Shown here: piece by piece, positions 6,294 to 12,270 of the stretch
How positions within the stretch are numbered: the first letter of the stretch is position 1
Layout of the letters: the number at the start of each line of letters is the position of its first letter
Origin: Candidatus Shapirobacteria bacterium
GTDB lineage: Bacteria; Patescibacteriota; Microgenomatia; UBA12405
Assembly (NCBI GenBank): GCA_026395315.1
Contig: JAPLYY010000018.1
Location: 1 to 15,828, forward strand
Length of the DNA stretch: 15,828 nt
Direction of reading: 5' to 3'
The notes under the pieces: model-generated
The model's input: the letters and a program-made list of their open reading frames with translations, nothing else
The model's database searches: none
Told to the model about the DNA's origin: nothing
Program-made: the position numbers and the translations under genes

Positions 6294-6960
6294 AATCCGG
6301 ATCCTGCTGAGTAATTAGTTCGTAGGGGATGACTTCTCCAGGATTACATATTTTATATGGTAATTGTTCGTGGGTAAAAGCAACAATTTCTTTAGCACGG
6401 ACACCTTGCCATTTTTGGGAAACTTTTTTGATAAAATTAATTTCCTTTAAGCTTAATAATTCTTTTTCGATTTGTTTTCCAGCTTTGGATAAGCTGATCA
6501 GCTGACAGTCGTCACTCATGTCAAAATTAATTAAACCTTCTTCATTCAATTCTTCTAATGTGGCAAAATATAAATTGGGTACGGGTCCTTGCTGTAGTCG
6601 GCGGTACTTGGCACCAGTCATTGATTCCAAATTGTGATAATACCAGCCAAAGTCATTTAAATAAATTAATTTGGCGAGTTTAGTTTTAGTGATTTTTCCA
6701 TCTGAATCGGCACCATATTTAAGAGTTTCGAGTAAAACTTCCCGGTATTTATTTTCATCGACAATATTTTCGGCCATAATATCCTCGGGCTGACAACCAA
6801 GTTTGTCTGCCAATTGATTGAGCTGATTAAGGGTCATACTCACAATCCCCTTTTCCATAGCAATGTAAGTAGGACGAGAAACACCAAGTATTTTGGCAAC
6901 TTCTTCCTGAGTCCAATCATTTTTAACCCTAATATCTGATAAAAACTTCATAATATTCAT
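6283..6960 (-). CDS. HTH-Panacea antitoxin (XRE HTH plus SocA-like/DUF4065 domain)
   Basis: 225 aa. Residues about 7-62 are a Cro/CI-type helix-turn-helix (WTQEEVAKILGVSRPTYIAMEKG). Residues about 74-185 are a Panacea (PanA, SocA-like, DUF4065) domain: KLAKLIYLNDFGWYYHNLESMTGAKYRRLQQGPVPN. Panacea domains are antitoxins that pair with many unrelated toxins; here the partner would be the overlapping downstream gene. The HTH suggests autorepression, and a perfect inverted repeat lies on the -35 region upstream. The ATG at 6960 is used because the promoter fits it; an in-frame ATG 9 bp downstream (MKFLSD) is an alternative. Confidence 0.88.
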   Translation of the reverse strand: MNIMKFLSDIRVKNDWTQEEVAKILGVSRPTYIAMEKGIVSMTLNQLNQLADKLGCQPEDIMAENIVDENKYREVLLETLKYGADSDGKITKTKLAKLIYLNDFGWYYHNLESMTGAKYRRLQQGPVPNLYFATLEELNEEGLINFDMSDDCQLISLSKAGKQIEKELLSLKEINFIKKVSQKWQGVRAKEIVAFTHEQLPYKICNPGEVIPYELITQQDPDYVY

Positions 6961-6969
6961 ATTAATAAT

Positions 6970-6997
6970 AGTTTACAGGGTTTAGCAAGGTTGTCAA
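6970..6997 (-). promoter_or_regulatory. Promoter of the Panacea antitoxin-toxin operon
   Basis: Minus strand consensus TTGACA (6997-6992), 16-bp spacer, TAAACT (6975-6970), then 9 nt to the ATG at 6960. The -35 box is consensus and lies within one arm of the inverted repeat at 6991-7009. Confidence 0.6.
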
Positions 6998-7009
6998 GTA
7001 TTTTGACAA
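6991..7009. promoter_or_regulatory. Putative operator: TTGTCAA-N5-TTGACAA inverted repeat
   Basis: Perfect 7-bp arms (6991-6997 and 7003-7009) separated by GTATT. One arm contains the -35 box of the antitoxin operon, so a bound dimer would block RNA polymerase. The encoded XRE-type HTH antitoxin is the obvious candidate binder. The mapping to the protein is inference; the palindrome itself is seen. Confidence 0.7.
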
Positions 7010-7030
7010 TGGTTTGTAAAAACTTGTGGG

Positions 7031-7720
7031 TTAGTCAAACTTATGGGCGGCTTGCCGGTAGTTGCAAAATTCACAGTCGGGAGCGGGGTGAGGAACGGTA
7101 TCCTCATTAAGACAATCCCAAATATCTTTGATGGTGCCGTCGACCCAATCGGTATTGCCTGTATATGGGATAACTTTAATATCAAATTCCAGTTTACCAT
7201 CAAAAGATTCCTGGGCGGTGCGGCCGTTGCAATAGACAAAATAGCCAGTGTCGGCCACTTTAAAATCATTCTTTCTAAATAACCACTGATAAATTTCCAT
7301 TTGGCGTTTGTAGCCGATCTGCCAATCGGCGTCGAGGGTAACTTCACTGTTTTTGGCGGTGGCTTTGTAGTCGACGACGATCAACTCCCCGGCCGGATTG
7401 ATCCAAACATCATCAACACCGCCGGTGATAATCAGATCGGTTCCGGGGAAAGGATAGGTAATACCGTGATGAAGAGAATCCCGCCATTCATCCATTTTCT
7501 CGTGTTCAAAAGGAACAGCGTCGATACCGTAAGCGGTCATCAGCGGATGGGCAGTGTGTTTGGCGCGGTGGATATCAAATTCGTTTTTTAAAAGCCGGTC
7601 AATTTCGGTGTTGATGGTAAAGGGATATCCCGGCGGCCGTTTGATTTTTAATTTGACGTCAAGATAAAAACACTTGGGGCAGTTGAGAAACAGATCGATT
7701 TTGGAACGGGATAAGCGCAT
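7031..7720 (-). CDS. PD-(D/E)XK nuclease, Cas4/RecB-like with four-cysteine pattern
   Basis: 229 aa. The N-terminus LSRSKIDLFLNCPKCFYLDVKLKI matches the PDDEXK_1/Cas4 start with Cys14 and Cys17. The nuclease core is GGVDDVWINPAGELIVVDYKATAK, giving candidate metal ligands Asp103 or Asp104, Asp117 and Lys119 (VDYK), with Gln140/Glu142 in the QMEIYQW helix. The C-terminus has Cys216 and Cys219 (CEFC). The N-terminal pair and C-terminal pair resemble the iron-sulphur-cluster layout of Cas4/AddB-type nucleases. No cas gene or CRISPR array is present, so a general DNA-processing or defence role is more likely. The start is supported by TAAAAT 6 nt upstream. Confidence 0.85.
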   Translation of the reverse strand: MRLSRSKIDLFLNCPKCFYLDVKLKIKRPPGYPFTINTEIDRLLKNEFDIHRAKHTAHPLMTAYGIDAVPFEHEKMDEWRDSLHHGITYPFPGTDLIITGGVDDVWINPAGELIVVDYKATAKNSEVTLDADWQIGYKRQMEIYQWLFRKNDFKVADTGYFVYCNGRTAQESFDGKLEFDIKVIPYTGNTDWVDGTIKDIWDCLNEDTVPHPAPDCEFCNYRQAAHKFD

Positions 7721-7726
7721 AAGGAT

Positions 7727-7732
7727 ATTTTA
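7727..7732 (-). promoter_or_regulatory. -10 box of the PD-(D/E)XK nuclease gene
   Basis: TAAAAT on the minus strand followed by ATCCTT (6 nt) and the ATG at 7720; again the leaderless spacing. No convincing -35 box. Confidence 0.45.
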
Positions 7733-7855
7733 CTCTTTAAAAAGTAACGCCGATAACGAATATTTACCGCAAATATTTAATTTGAATGATTGTTTGATTT
7801 GCATACTGTAAAGCTAAAGAAATAAAATATATATAGTTAATTATTTACTCAAAGC

Positions 7856-7860
7856 AGGTG
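7856..7860 (+). promoter_or_regulatory. Shine-Dalgarno site for the 56-aa protein
   Basis: AGGTG, 7 nt before the ATG at 7868. Upstream, TTGCAT (7799-7804), 18 bp and TAAAAT (7823-7828) could form a promoter, giving an ordinary leader of about 35 nt. This is one of the few transcription-unit-leading genes here with a real leader. Confidence 0.45.
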
Positions 7861-7867
7861 ATAAAAT

Positions 7868-8038
7868 ATGGCAAAAAATGGACCAACAGGTAAAGGCCGT
7901 GAAGGTATGGTTGATGATCGTACCCAATTTCAGAATCCGAATACTGGTTTGTGGATAAAAAGAAACTCGGAAAATGGGAGATTCATGGACGTAAAAACCA
8001 CCAGTGATAAATTCAAAGGCGTGAGAAAAGAAAAATAA
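7868..8038 (+). CDS. Small basic protein of the MAKNGPTGKGR type (56 aa)
   Basis: Reads MAKNGPTGKGREGMVDDRTQ ... NPNTGLWIKRNSENGRFMDVK ... FKGVRKEK. It is small, very polar and rich in Lys, Arg and Gly, with no cysteine and no membrane segment. I recognise the general pattern (MAKNG..GKGR...N..TG.W.KR....G.FMDVK....FKGVRKEK) as a recurrent uncharacterised small protein in bacterial genomes; its function is unknown. An AGGTG Shine-Dalgarno site precedes it. It stands alone between a minus-strand nuclease and the minus-strand methyltransferase. Confidence 0.75.
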   Translation: MAKNGPTGKGREGMVDDRTQFQNPNTGLWIKRNSENGRFMDVKTTSDKFKGVRKEK

Positions 8039-8165
8039 AATAAACTTCTGAATAAGATCCATTTCTCTAAAGCTAAAACAACTATTATTGGTATATTGGT
8101 AACAGTGAGACGGTCAATGATTATAATTCCATTAACTTTAATTGTTTTTGCAAAGAAACTTTAGT
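8039..8165. other. Intergenic gap without recognised feature
   Basis: AT-rich 127 bp between the convergent 56-aa gene and the methyltransferase. Only weak inverted repeats (for example AAACT-TT-AGTTT at 8156-8167) are present; no convincing terminator or RNA gene was seen. Confidence 0.5.
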
Positions 8166-9305
8166 TTAAAAGTCTTTTATAAATTCTTTGTATGAAGTTC
8201 TATTATATCTTGATGTTTCCCCATCATATTCCTTTTGTGTGTTGTTTTCCTCTATGTGATTAATTATGGCCAGTCCTGCCATTTTTCCCAACCCAACAGG
8301 TACAGCATTTCCGATTTGTTTATAGATTTTCGTAATGTTTCCCGATATCTCCCATTTATTTGGGAATTGTTGAATTTGTGCATATTCTTGAATACTCAAT
8401 GGTCTTAATTCGTCTGGATGAACTAGCATAGTTGCTGGCATGGCTGGGTAAGTAACCAAAGTGGGAGATGGTATATCCCATGACAACCTACGATAAAAAC
8501 CAGTTTTTCCACCTTGTAATTTGTATGATTTTCCCATAGCTTCTTCTTGTAACTCTTCCGGTAAGTTTTTCCAGTATTGTCCGGATTTTAATCTTTTTAA
8601 ATATTTTAAATGAACTTCTCTTAGTTTTACAAAATCCTGATGTTGTTGTTGAATTTTACCGATTGCATCTCTAAGTGTTTTTGGATGATTTGCAGTCGTT
8701 GGGTGGGGTATTTTTATGACTCCACCATCGCGACTTCCAAACATTAAGAATCTTTCTCTTTTTTGTGGGACAGAATAAAGAGAACTATCGAATAAATTAA
8801 AACTTACAGCATATCCTAACTTGGTAAATTCTTTATATAAAAAATATATAACACTACCCGGTAAATCTATTATATTTTTATAGTCTTTGTATTCGGGCGG
8901 AGCTACTGATAATTTTGCATAATAGATACCTCTCACATTTTCTAATATAAAATACTTTGGTTTAATTGTTTTTACATAGTCCAGAAAACGAATTATTACG
9001 TTTCCCCTAAAATCTTCAAGTCCTCTCCTTTTTCCAGCTGTACTAAAAGGCTGACAGGGTGGACCACCGACAACTAGATCAATATCCCCGGCTTTCAGAT
9101 TTAGATCACTTAATATTTTTGCAGGGTCAACTATGTTGATGTCTTTATCATAAAGCTTTATATTTGGCCTATTCTTCCTAATTGTTTCAATACAAAATTT
9201 ATCATTTTCTACGCATGCAAGTACGTTGAACCCTGCCGCTTCAATTCCAAGATCCAAACCCATTGCACCAGTAAACAGAGAGATTGCATTATAATTTTTT
9301 TTCAT
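8166..9305 (-). CDS. DNA (cytosine-5) methyltransferase of a type II R-M system
   Basis: 379 aa from the ATG at 9305. It would transfer a methyl group from S-adenosylmethionine to C5 of cytosine, protecting host DNA. Ordered C5-MTase motifs are visible: motif I ISLFTGAMGLDLGIEAAGF (residues 8-26), motif IV GGPPCQPFSTAG with catalytic Cys84, motif VI ENVRG (122-126), motif VIII QKRERFLMFG, motif IX/X RPLSIQEYAQIQQFP and KQIGNAVPVGLG. A target-recognition region lies between VIII and IX. The frame stays open to a TTG at 9353, which has TATAGT 8 nt upstream, so a 395-aa form is possible; the ATG starts just before motif I and is preferred. It faces the restriction endonuclease head to head. Confidence 0.95.
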   Translation of the reverse strand: MKKNYNAISLFTGAMGLDLGIEAAGFNVLACVENDKFCIETIRKNRPNIKLYDKDINIVDPAKILSDLNLKAGDIDLVVGGPPCQPFSTAGKRRGLEDFRGNVIIRFLDYVKTIKPKYFILENVRGIYYAKLSVAPPEYKDYKNIIDLPGSVIYFLYKEFTKLGYAVSFNLFDSSLYSVPQKRERFLMFGSRDGGVIKIPHPTTANHPKTLRDAIGKIQQQHQDFVKLREVHLKYLKRLKSGQYWKNLPEELQEEAMGKSYKLQGGKTGFYRRLSWDIPSPTLVTYPAMPATMLVHPDELRPLSIQEYAQIQQFPNKWEISGNITKIYKQIGNAVPVGLGKMAGLAIINHIEENNTQKEYDGETSRYNRTSYKEFIKDF

Positions 9306-9368
9306 TTGTATACACGAATCATACAGTATTATCCTAAAAAGGTCCAGGATCAAATTCTGATACTATAT

Positions 9369-9381
9369 GCCTATCTTAGGC
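9369..9381. promoter_or_regulatory. Short palindrome near the methyltransferase promoter
   Basis: GCCTA-TCT-TAGGC, perfect 5-bp arms. It ends one base before a minus-strand TATAGT (9367-9362) that could be the methyltransferase -10 box, so it would sit in the spacer of that promoter. It may be an operator; the short arms make this tentative. Confidence 0.4.
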
Positions 9382-9388
9382 TGATATT

Positions 9389-9416
9389 TTGTGTCACTAT
9401 TAAATAGTGATAAACT
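9389..9416 (+). promoter_or_regulatory. Restriction-endonuclease promoter with spacer-filling palindrome
   Basis: TTGTGT (9389-9394), 16 bp, TAAACT (9411-9416), then 10 nt to the ATG at 9427. A perfect palindrome with 8-bp arms, TCACTATT-A-AATAGTGA (9394-9410), exactly fills the spacer. This location suits a repressor or activator that controls endonuclease expression. No separate controller gene is seen. Confidence 0.55.
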
Positions 9417-9426
9417 AGTTAAAATT

Positions 9427-10182
9427 ATGAATAATATTAGCATTGATGAATTGAAGAAATTTGTAAATACAAATATTGACAAATTTCACAGTGAAAAAAT
9501 AGCAAGGTTAAGCAGGTTGGAACTACGCGAGATATTAAAATCAAAAAACCCGTACCTATTCAAAGCAAAGAATTTAAATACAGCCGCCGATCTTATAAAC
9601 GATCTATTAGCTGCATTTTTGTCTTCATCAGAAGAAAAGTTGTTTGGTGATTTTTTGGAGAAACTGGCCATTTTTATCTCATCAAAAACATATGGTGGAC
9701 ACAAATCATCTTCAACGGGCGTTGATTTGGAATTTTCTATTAAGGATGCGACTTATCTTGTTTCCGTCAAATCTGGCTCGAAATGGGGAAATAGCACTTC
9801 AAAAGCTAAACAGAACACTGATTTACAAAAAGCATTGGCTACGGTAAGACAGGGAAATCGTTCCGCAAATGTAATCCCAGTTATTGGCATGTGCTACGGA
9901 CACCAGAGAACCACAACAGTGAAAGGTATTTTGAATATTACTGGACAAAATTTTTGGGAACTTATTAGTGGTGATGAAAATTTATACATAAATATTGTTG
10001 AACCAATCGGTTATAGAGCTAAGGAACATAATGATAATTTTTTAAGAGAGCGTGCTAGGTTAATGAATATTTTTACTAAGCAATTTATTGATGGTTTTTG
10101 TGATGACGGCATAATTAATTGGGATAAGTTAGTCGAATTCAATAGTGGCAATAAAATAAAAAGCAAACAAATAAGTAATTAA
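9427..10182 (+). CDS. PmeII-like type II restriction endonuclease
   Basis: 251 aa from the ATG at 9427. I recognise the PmeII-type endonuclease pattern: NPYLFKAKNLNTAADLINDLLAAFLSSSEEKLFGDFLEKLAIFI, then KSSSTGVDLEF, YLVSVKSGSKWGNS and FWELISGDENLY. Candidate PD-(D/E)XK residues are Glu78, Asp100 and Lys115 (SVK). It would cut the unmodified target of the adjacent methyltransferase; the target sequence cannot be read off. The frame also opens from a GTG at 9391, but that would put the promoter palindrome inside the coding region, so the ATG is preferred. It is followed after 5 bp by a small gene. Confidence 0.85.
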   Translation: MNNISIDELKKFVNTNIDKFHSEKIARLSRLELREILKSKNPYLFKAKNLNTAADLINDLLAAFLSSSEEKLFGDFLEKLAIFISSKTYGGHKSSSTGVDLEFSIKDATYLVSVKSGSKWGNSTSKAKQNTDLQKALATVRQGNRSANVIPVIGMCYGHQRTTTVKGILNITGQNFWELISGDENLYINIVEPIGYRAKEHNDNFLRERARLMNIFTKQFIDGFCDDGIINWDKLVEFNSGNKIKSKQISN

Positions 10183-10187
10183 ATATC

Positions 10188-10394
10188 ATGGATTTTGCTA
10201 CGAAAATTCAAGTTAGGAGGTTGTATTATCTGCTTCATAAGAGACGTCTTGATGTTTACACTGTAGATACTGCAATAAAAAATATTTGCACTTACTTCAA
10301 AATTCTGACAATTGGGGATATCTCCGACAAACAAATAATTGAGGCTTATAAACTTGTTGACAAAATAGATGAATTTGGAGAAATAATAATGTAA
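10188..10394 (+). CDS. Small hypothetical protein downstream of the endonuclease (68 aa)
   Basis: MDFATKIQVRRLYYLLHKRRLDVYTVDTAIKNI...; basic, probably helical, no cysteine-rich motif and no clear HTH. It starts 5 bp after the endonuclease stop on the same strand and so probably belongs to the R-M transcript. There is no strong Shine-Dalgarno site. Function unknown; it could be an accessory of the R-M system or a chance frame. Confidence 0.5.
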   Translation: MDFATKIQVRRLYYLLHKRRLDVYTVDTAIKNICTYFKILTIGDISDKQIIEAYKLVDKIDEFGEIIM

Positions 10395-10418
10395 CTGCCC
10401 AAACAAAATAAAAAAACT

Positions 10419-10424
10419 TAAGAT
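10419..10424 (+). promoter_or_regulatory. -10 box before the second nuclease-like gene
   Basis: TAAGAT followed by TTATTT (6 nt) and the ATG at 10431, the same leaderless spacing as elsewhere. No -35 box recognised. Confidence 0.4.
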
Positions 10425-10430
10425 TTATTT

Positions 10431-10928
10431 ATGAATAATTACAATGATGCGGAACAAATTGGAAAGTTTGTTAAAGGTAAAATAGCCGAATTGTTGTTTG
10501 AAATGATGATTAGGGAAGACCCAAACCATACTTTTACGGTTATACCTTTTGGTTACGAAAAAACTACGCCAGAATTGGCCCAATATCAAGAATTAATTAA
10601 AAATTATGAAACTTTAACAGTCATTAAACAATCTCCTGACTTTATTTTGATAAAAAATGATAAAACAAAAGTGTATTTTGTAGAAGTAAAATATCGCCGA
10701 CATTTGGGTAGTTTTACGAGAGATGATTTGTCCAAACGAGCACAGAATATTACCCAATATTGGAAAGATACATGGTTTTTTGTTGCTACTCAGGATGGGT
10801 TTTATTTTGATTCCGGAAAAGAGGTGATTAAAAACGAAGGAGATATGAAAAAACTTGATGAGACAATAATTCTGCCAGAGATACAGAATAAATATTTGGG
10901 TGTGTTGAAAGAATTTATTAGAAAATGA
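10431..10928 (+). CDS. PD-(D/E)XK nuclease-fold protein of unknown family
   Basis: 165 aa. The order GKIAELLFEMMIRE (Glu20, Glu24), QSPDFILIKNDK (Asp70) and VYFVEVKYRR (Glu85, Lys87) is the classic restriction-endonuclease-like core, alpha-helix Glu then D...ExK, and looks catalytically complete. I do not know the specific family. It follows the R-M genes on the same strand and overlaps the next gene by 4 bp (ATGA). It might be a modification-dependent or nicking nuclease accessory to the R-M system, or an unrelated defence nuclease; neither is shown by the sequence. Confidence 0.7.
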   Translation: MNNYNDAEQIGKFVKGKIAELLFEMMIREDPNHTFTVIPFGYEKTTPELAQYQELIKNYETLTVIKQSPDFILIKNDKTKVYFVEVKYRRHLGSFTRDDLSKRAQNITQYWKDTWFFVATQDGFYFDSGKEVIKNEGDMKKLDETIILPEIQNKYLGVLKEFIRK

Positions 10929-11512
10929 AGAAAATTGAATGGCAGACGATGGAGCCGGTGTTCCCGGAGACGGCGTTTATGGTGATGATGTTTGTGGGGA
11001 GGAAAAAAGGAATAGAGATTATCGTGCCGATGGATTTGATTTATGACACGGTTAAACAGGCAATAATGGCGGTGGAAAGAAATGAAAAGATGTTACTGAA
11101 AAAATATAAAAATAAAGTATTTGGGCTGGCGGTGTTTGAAATGAAACTGAGGAAAAGAATTGAATTGAAAAAAGAATATTGGGGAAAAGGGGTACATAGA
11201 GGGAATGATTATTTTATGAAAATTAATGAATTTATGAAAAACCCCGGGCTGTACCAATATTTGGTATTGCCGAGAAGCTATGATGACAAACTGAAAGAGT
11301 GGAGAAACGCGGTGTCGTTACCCTTTTTTATTTCCGATGATGATACTAAAATGATTAATTATTTTAAGACATCGGATGAGGGGGTGGACGAGAGAGCAAA
11401 ATGGGCGGCAACATATACCACAGGAAAAGAATTTGGAATTAATTGGGAAACAAAGGCAATTAAAGAAGTGGACAACACACCGATAATTGACAAAGAGACT
11501 CTGGCAAACTAG
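10925..11512 (+). CDS. Hypothetical protein coupled to the nuclease-like gene (195 aa)
   Basis: Not recognised. Soluble, Lys/Glu-rich, no signal peptide, cysteine motif or membrane helix: MKKIEWQTMEPVFPETAFMVMMFVGRKKGIEIIVP... with a later WRNAVSLPFFISDDD segment. Its ATG overlaps the upstream stop by 4 bp, implying coupled translation with the nuclease-like protein. Yet its base use is like the GC-richer backbone, unlike the AT-rich genes before it. The last codons contain the pyrH promoter. Confidence 0.65.
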   Translation: MKKIEWQTMEPVFPETAFMVMMFVGRKKGIEIIVPMDLIYDTVKQAIMAVERNEKMLLKKYKNKVFGLAVFEMKLRKRIELKKEYWGKGVHRGNDYFMKINEFMKNPGLYQYLVLPRSYDDKLKEWRNAVSLPFFISDDDTKMINYFKTSDEGVDERAKWAATYTTGKEFGINWETKAIKEVDNTPIIDKETLAN

Positions 11513-11515
11513 AAT
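11487..11515 (+). promoter_or_regulatory. Strong sigma70-type promoter of pyrH
   Basis: TTGACA (11487-11492), 17-bp spacer, TAGAAT (11510-11515): near-consensus with ideal spacing. The -10 box overlaps the upstream TAG stop, and the pyrH ATG is 9 nt after it, so the leader would be about 2-4 nt. This is the best-formed promoter in the window. Confidence 0.75.
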
Positions 11516-11524
11516 CTCCCAACA

Positions 11525-12238
11525 ATGGTAGAAGTGAAAAGAGGGATATTAAAACTGAGTGGTGAGCTGTTTGGAACGAAGGAAAATCACATTGATTCAA
11601 ATAGGTATAGCGAAGTGGCGGAGCAATTAATCGAAATACAGAATATAACAAGAATTCAATTAGCGATGGTAGTAGGCGGCGGGAATATTTATCGGGGACG
11701 AGAAGCCGGAAGTGAGGTTGACCACACCGAAGCCGATTCAATGGGAATGCTGGCGACAATTATGAACGGGATAGGGCTACGGGATGCATTGGTGAGATAC
11801 GGGGCAACAAACACCAGATTAATGACTTCAATTAGCATTCCACAATTTGCCGAGCCATACATTCGAACTAAAGGACGGTACCATTTGGATAACAACAGAA
11901 TGGTAATAATTGCCGGTGGATTAGGAATACCTAACTTTTCGACTGATTCGGCGGTGGCCCAATATGGCGACGAGCTACAATGCCGGATGATTTTTAAAGC
12001 CAGCACGGTGGACGGGGTTTACGACTGTGACCCGAAGAAAAACGGTAACGCGAAAAAATATTCCCAGATTACTTTTCAGGAGGCATTGGACAGAAGATTA
12101 AAAGTAATGGATGCAACGGCGTTTACGATGTGTGAAAATTCCGGCATTCCGATATTTGTATTTAACATCAATGATCTGCACCGACTACCGGAAATAATTG
12201 GCGGGGATTATAGTTTCGGAACTTTAATCAGCAGATAA
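11525..12238 (+). CDS. pyrH: UMP kinase
   Basis: Cytoplasmic UMP kinase (UMP + ATP to UDP + ADP) of pyrimidine nucleotide synthesis, amino-acid-kinase fold, 237 aa, normal length. Visible motifs: ILKLSGE (8-14) with Lys10, VVGGGNIYRG (49-58) for phosphate binding, ADSMGMLATIMNG with Asp71, IPNFSTDSAVAQ, and KASTVDGVYDCDPKK for nucleotide binding. pyrH commonly sits near tsf/frr in bacteria; those neighbours are not here. It has its own strong promoter with almost no leader and is followed 32 bp later by another gene with its own -10 box. Confidence 0.95.
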   Translation: MVEVKRGILKLSGELFGTKENHIDSNRYSEVAEQLIEIQNITRIQLAMVVGGGNIYRGREAGSEVDHTEADSMGMLATIMNGIGLRDALVRYGATNTRLMTSISIPQFAEPYIRTKGRYHLDNNRMVIIAGGLGIPNFSTDSAVAQYGDELQCRMIFKASTVDGVYDCDPKKNGNAKKYSQITFQEALDRRLKVMDATAFTMCENSGIPIFVFNINDLHRLPEIIGGDYSFGTLISR

Positions 12239-12254
12239 GAGAAAGCAACTAAGG

Positions 12255-12260
12255 TATAAT
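12255..12260 (+). promoter_or_regulatory. -10 box of the membrane-protein gene at 12271
   Basis: TATAAT followed by 10 nt and the ATG, predicting a leader of about 3-4 nt. There is no Shine-Dalgarno sequence and no clear -35 box. Confidence 0.5.
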
Positions 12261-12270
12261 AAAAACACAC

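Noticed and set aside
6994..7347. 117-aa minus-strand frame overlapping the nuclease gene
   Set aside because: Out-of-frame shadow in the same strand; the nuclease frame carries all the conserved motifs.
7301..7591. 96-aa plus-strand frame inside the PD-(D/E)XK nuclease gene
   Set aside because: It is antisense to a well-supported nuclease; no start signal or recognisable motif.
7031..7720. Assigning the nuclease as cas4
   Set aside because: The fold and cysteines fit, but no CRISPR array or other cas gene is present, so the symbol is not justified.
8139..8192. Rho-independent terminator downstream of the methyltransferase
   Set aside because: Only short AT-only inverted repeats (CAAAGAA/TTCTTTG, AAACT/AGTTT) with no GC stem and U-tract combination.
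9391..9426. GTG start at 9391 for the restriction endonuclease
   Set aside because: It would place the promoter palindrome and -10 box inside the coding region and adds residues that do not look like the family.
11460..11759. 99-aa minus-strand frame across the pyrH start
   Set aside because: Antisense to pyrH and the preceding gene; no motif or start signal.
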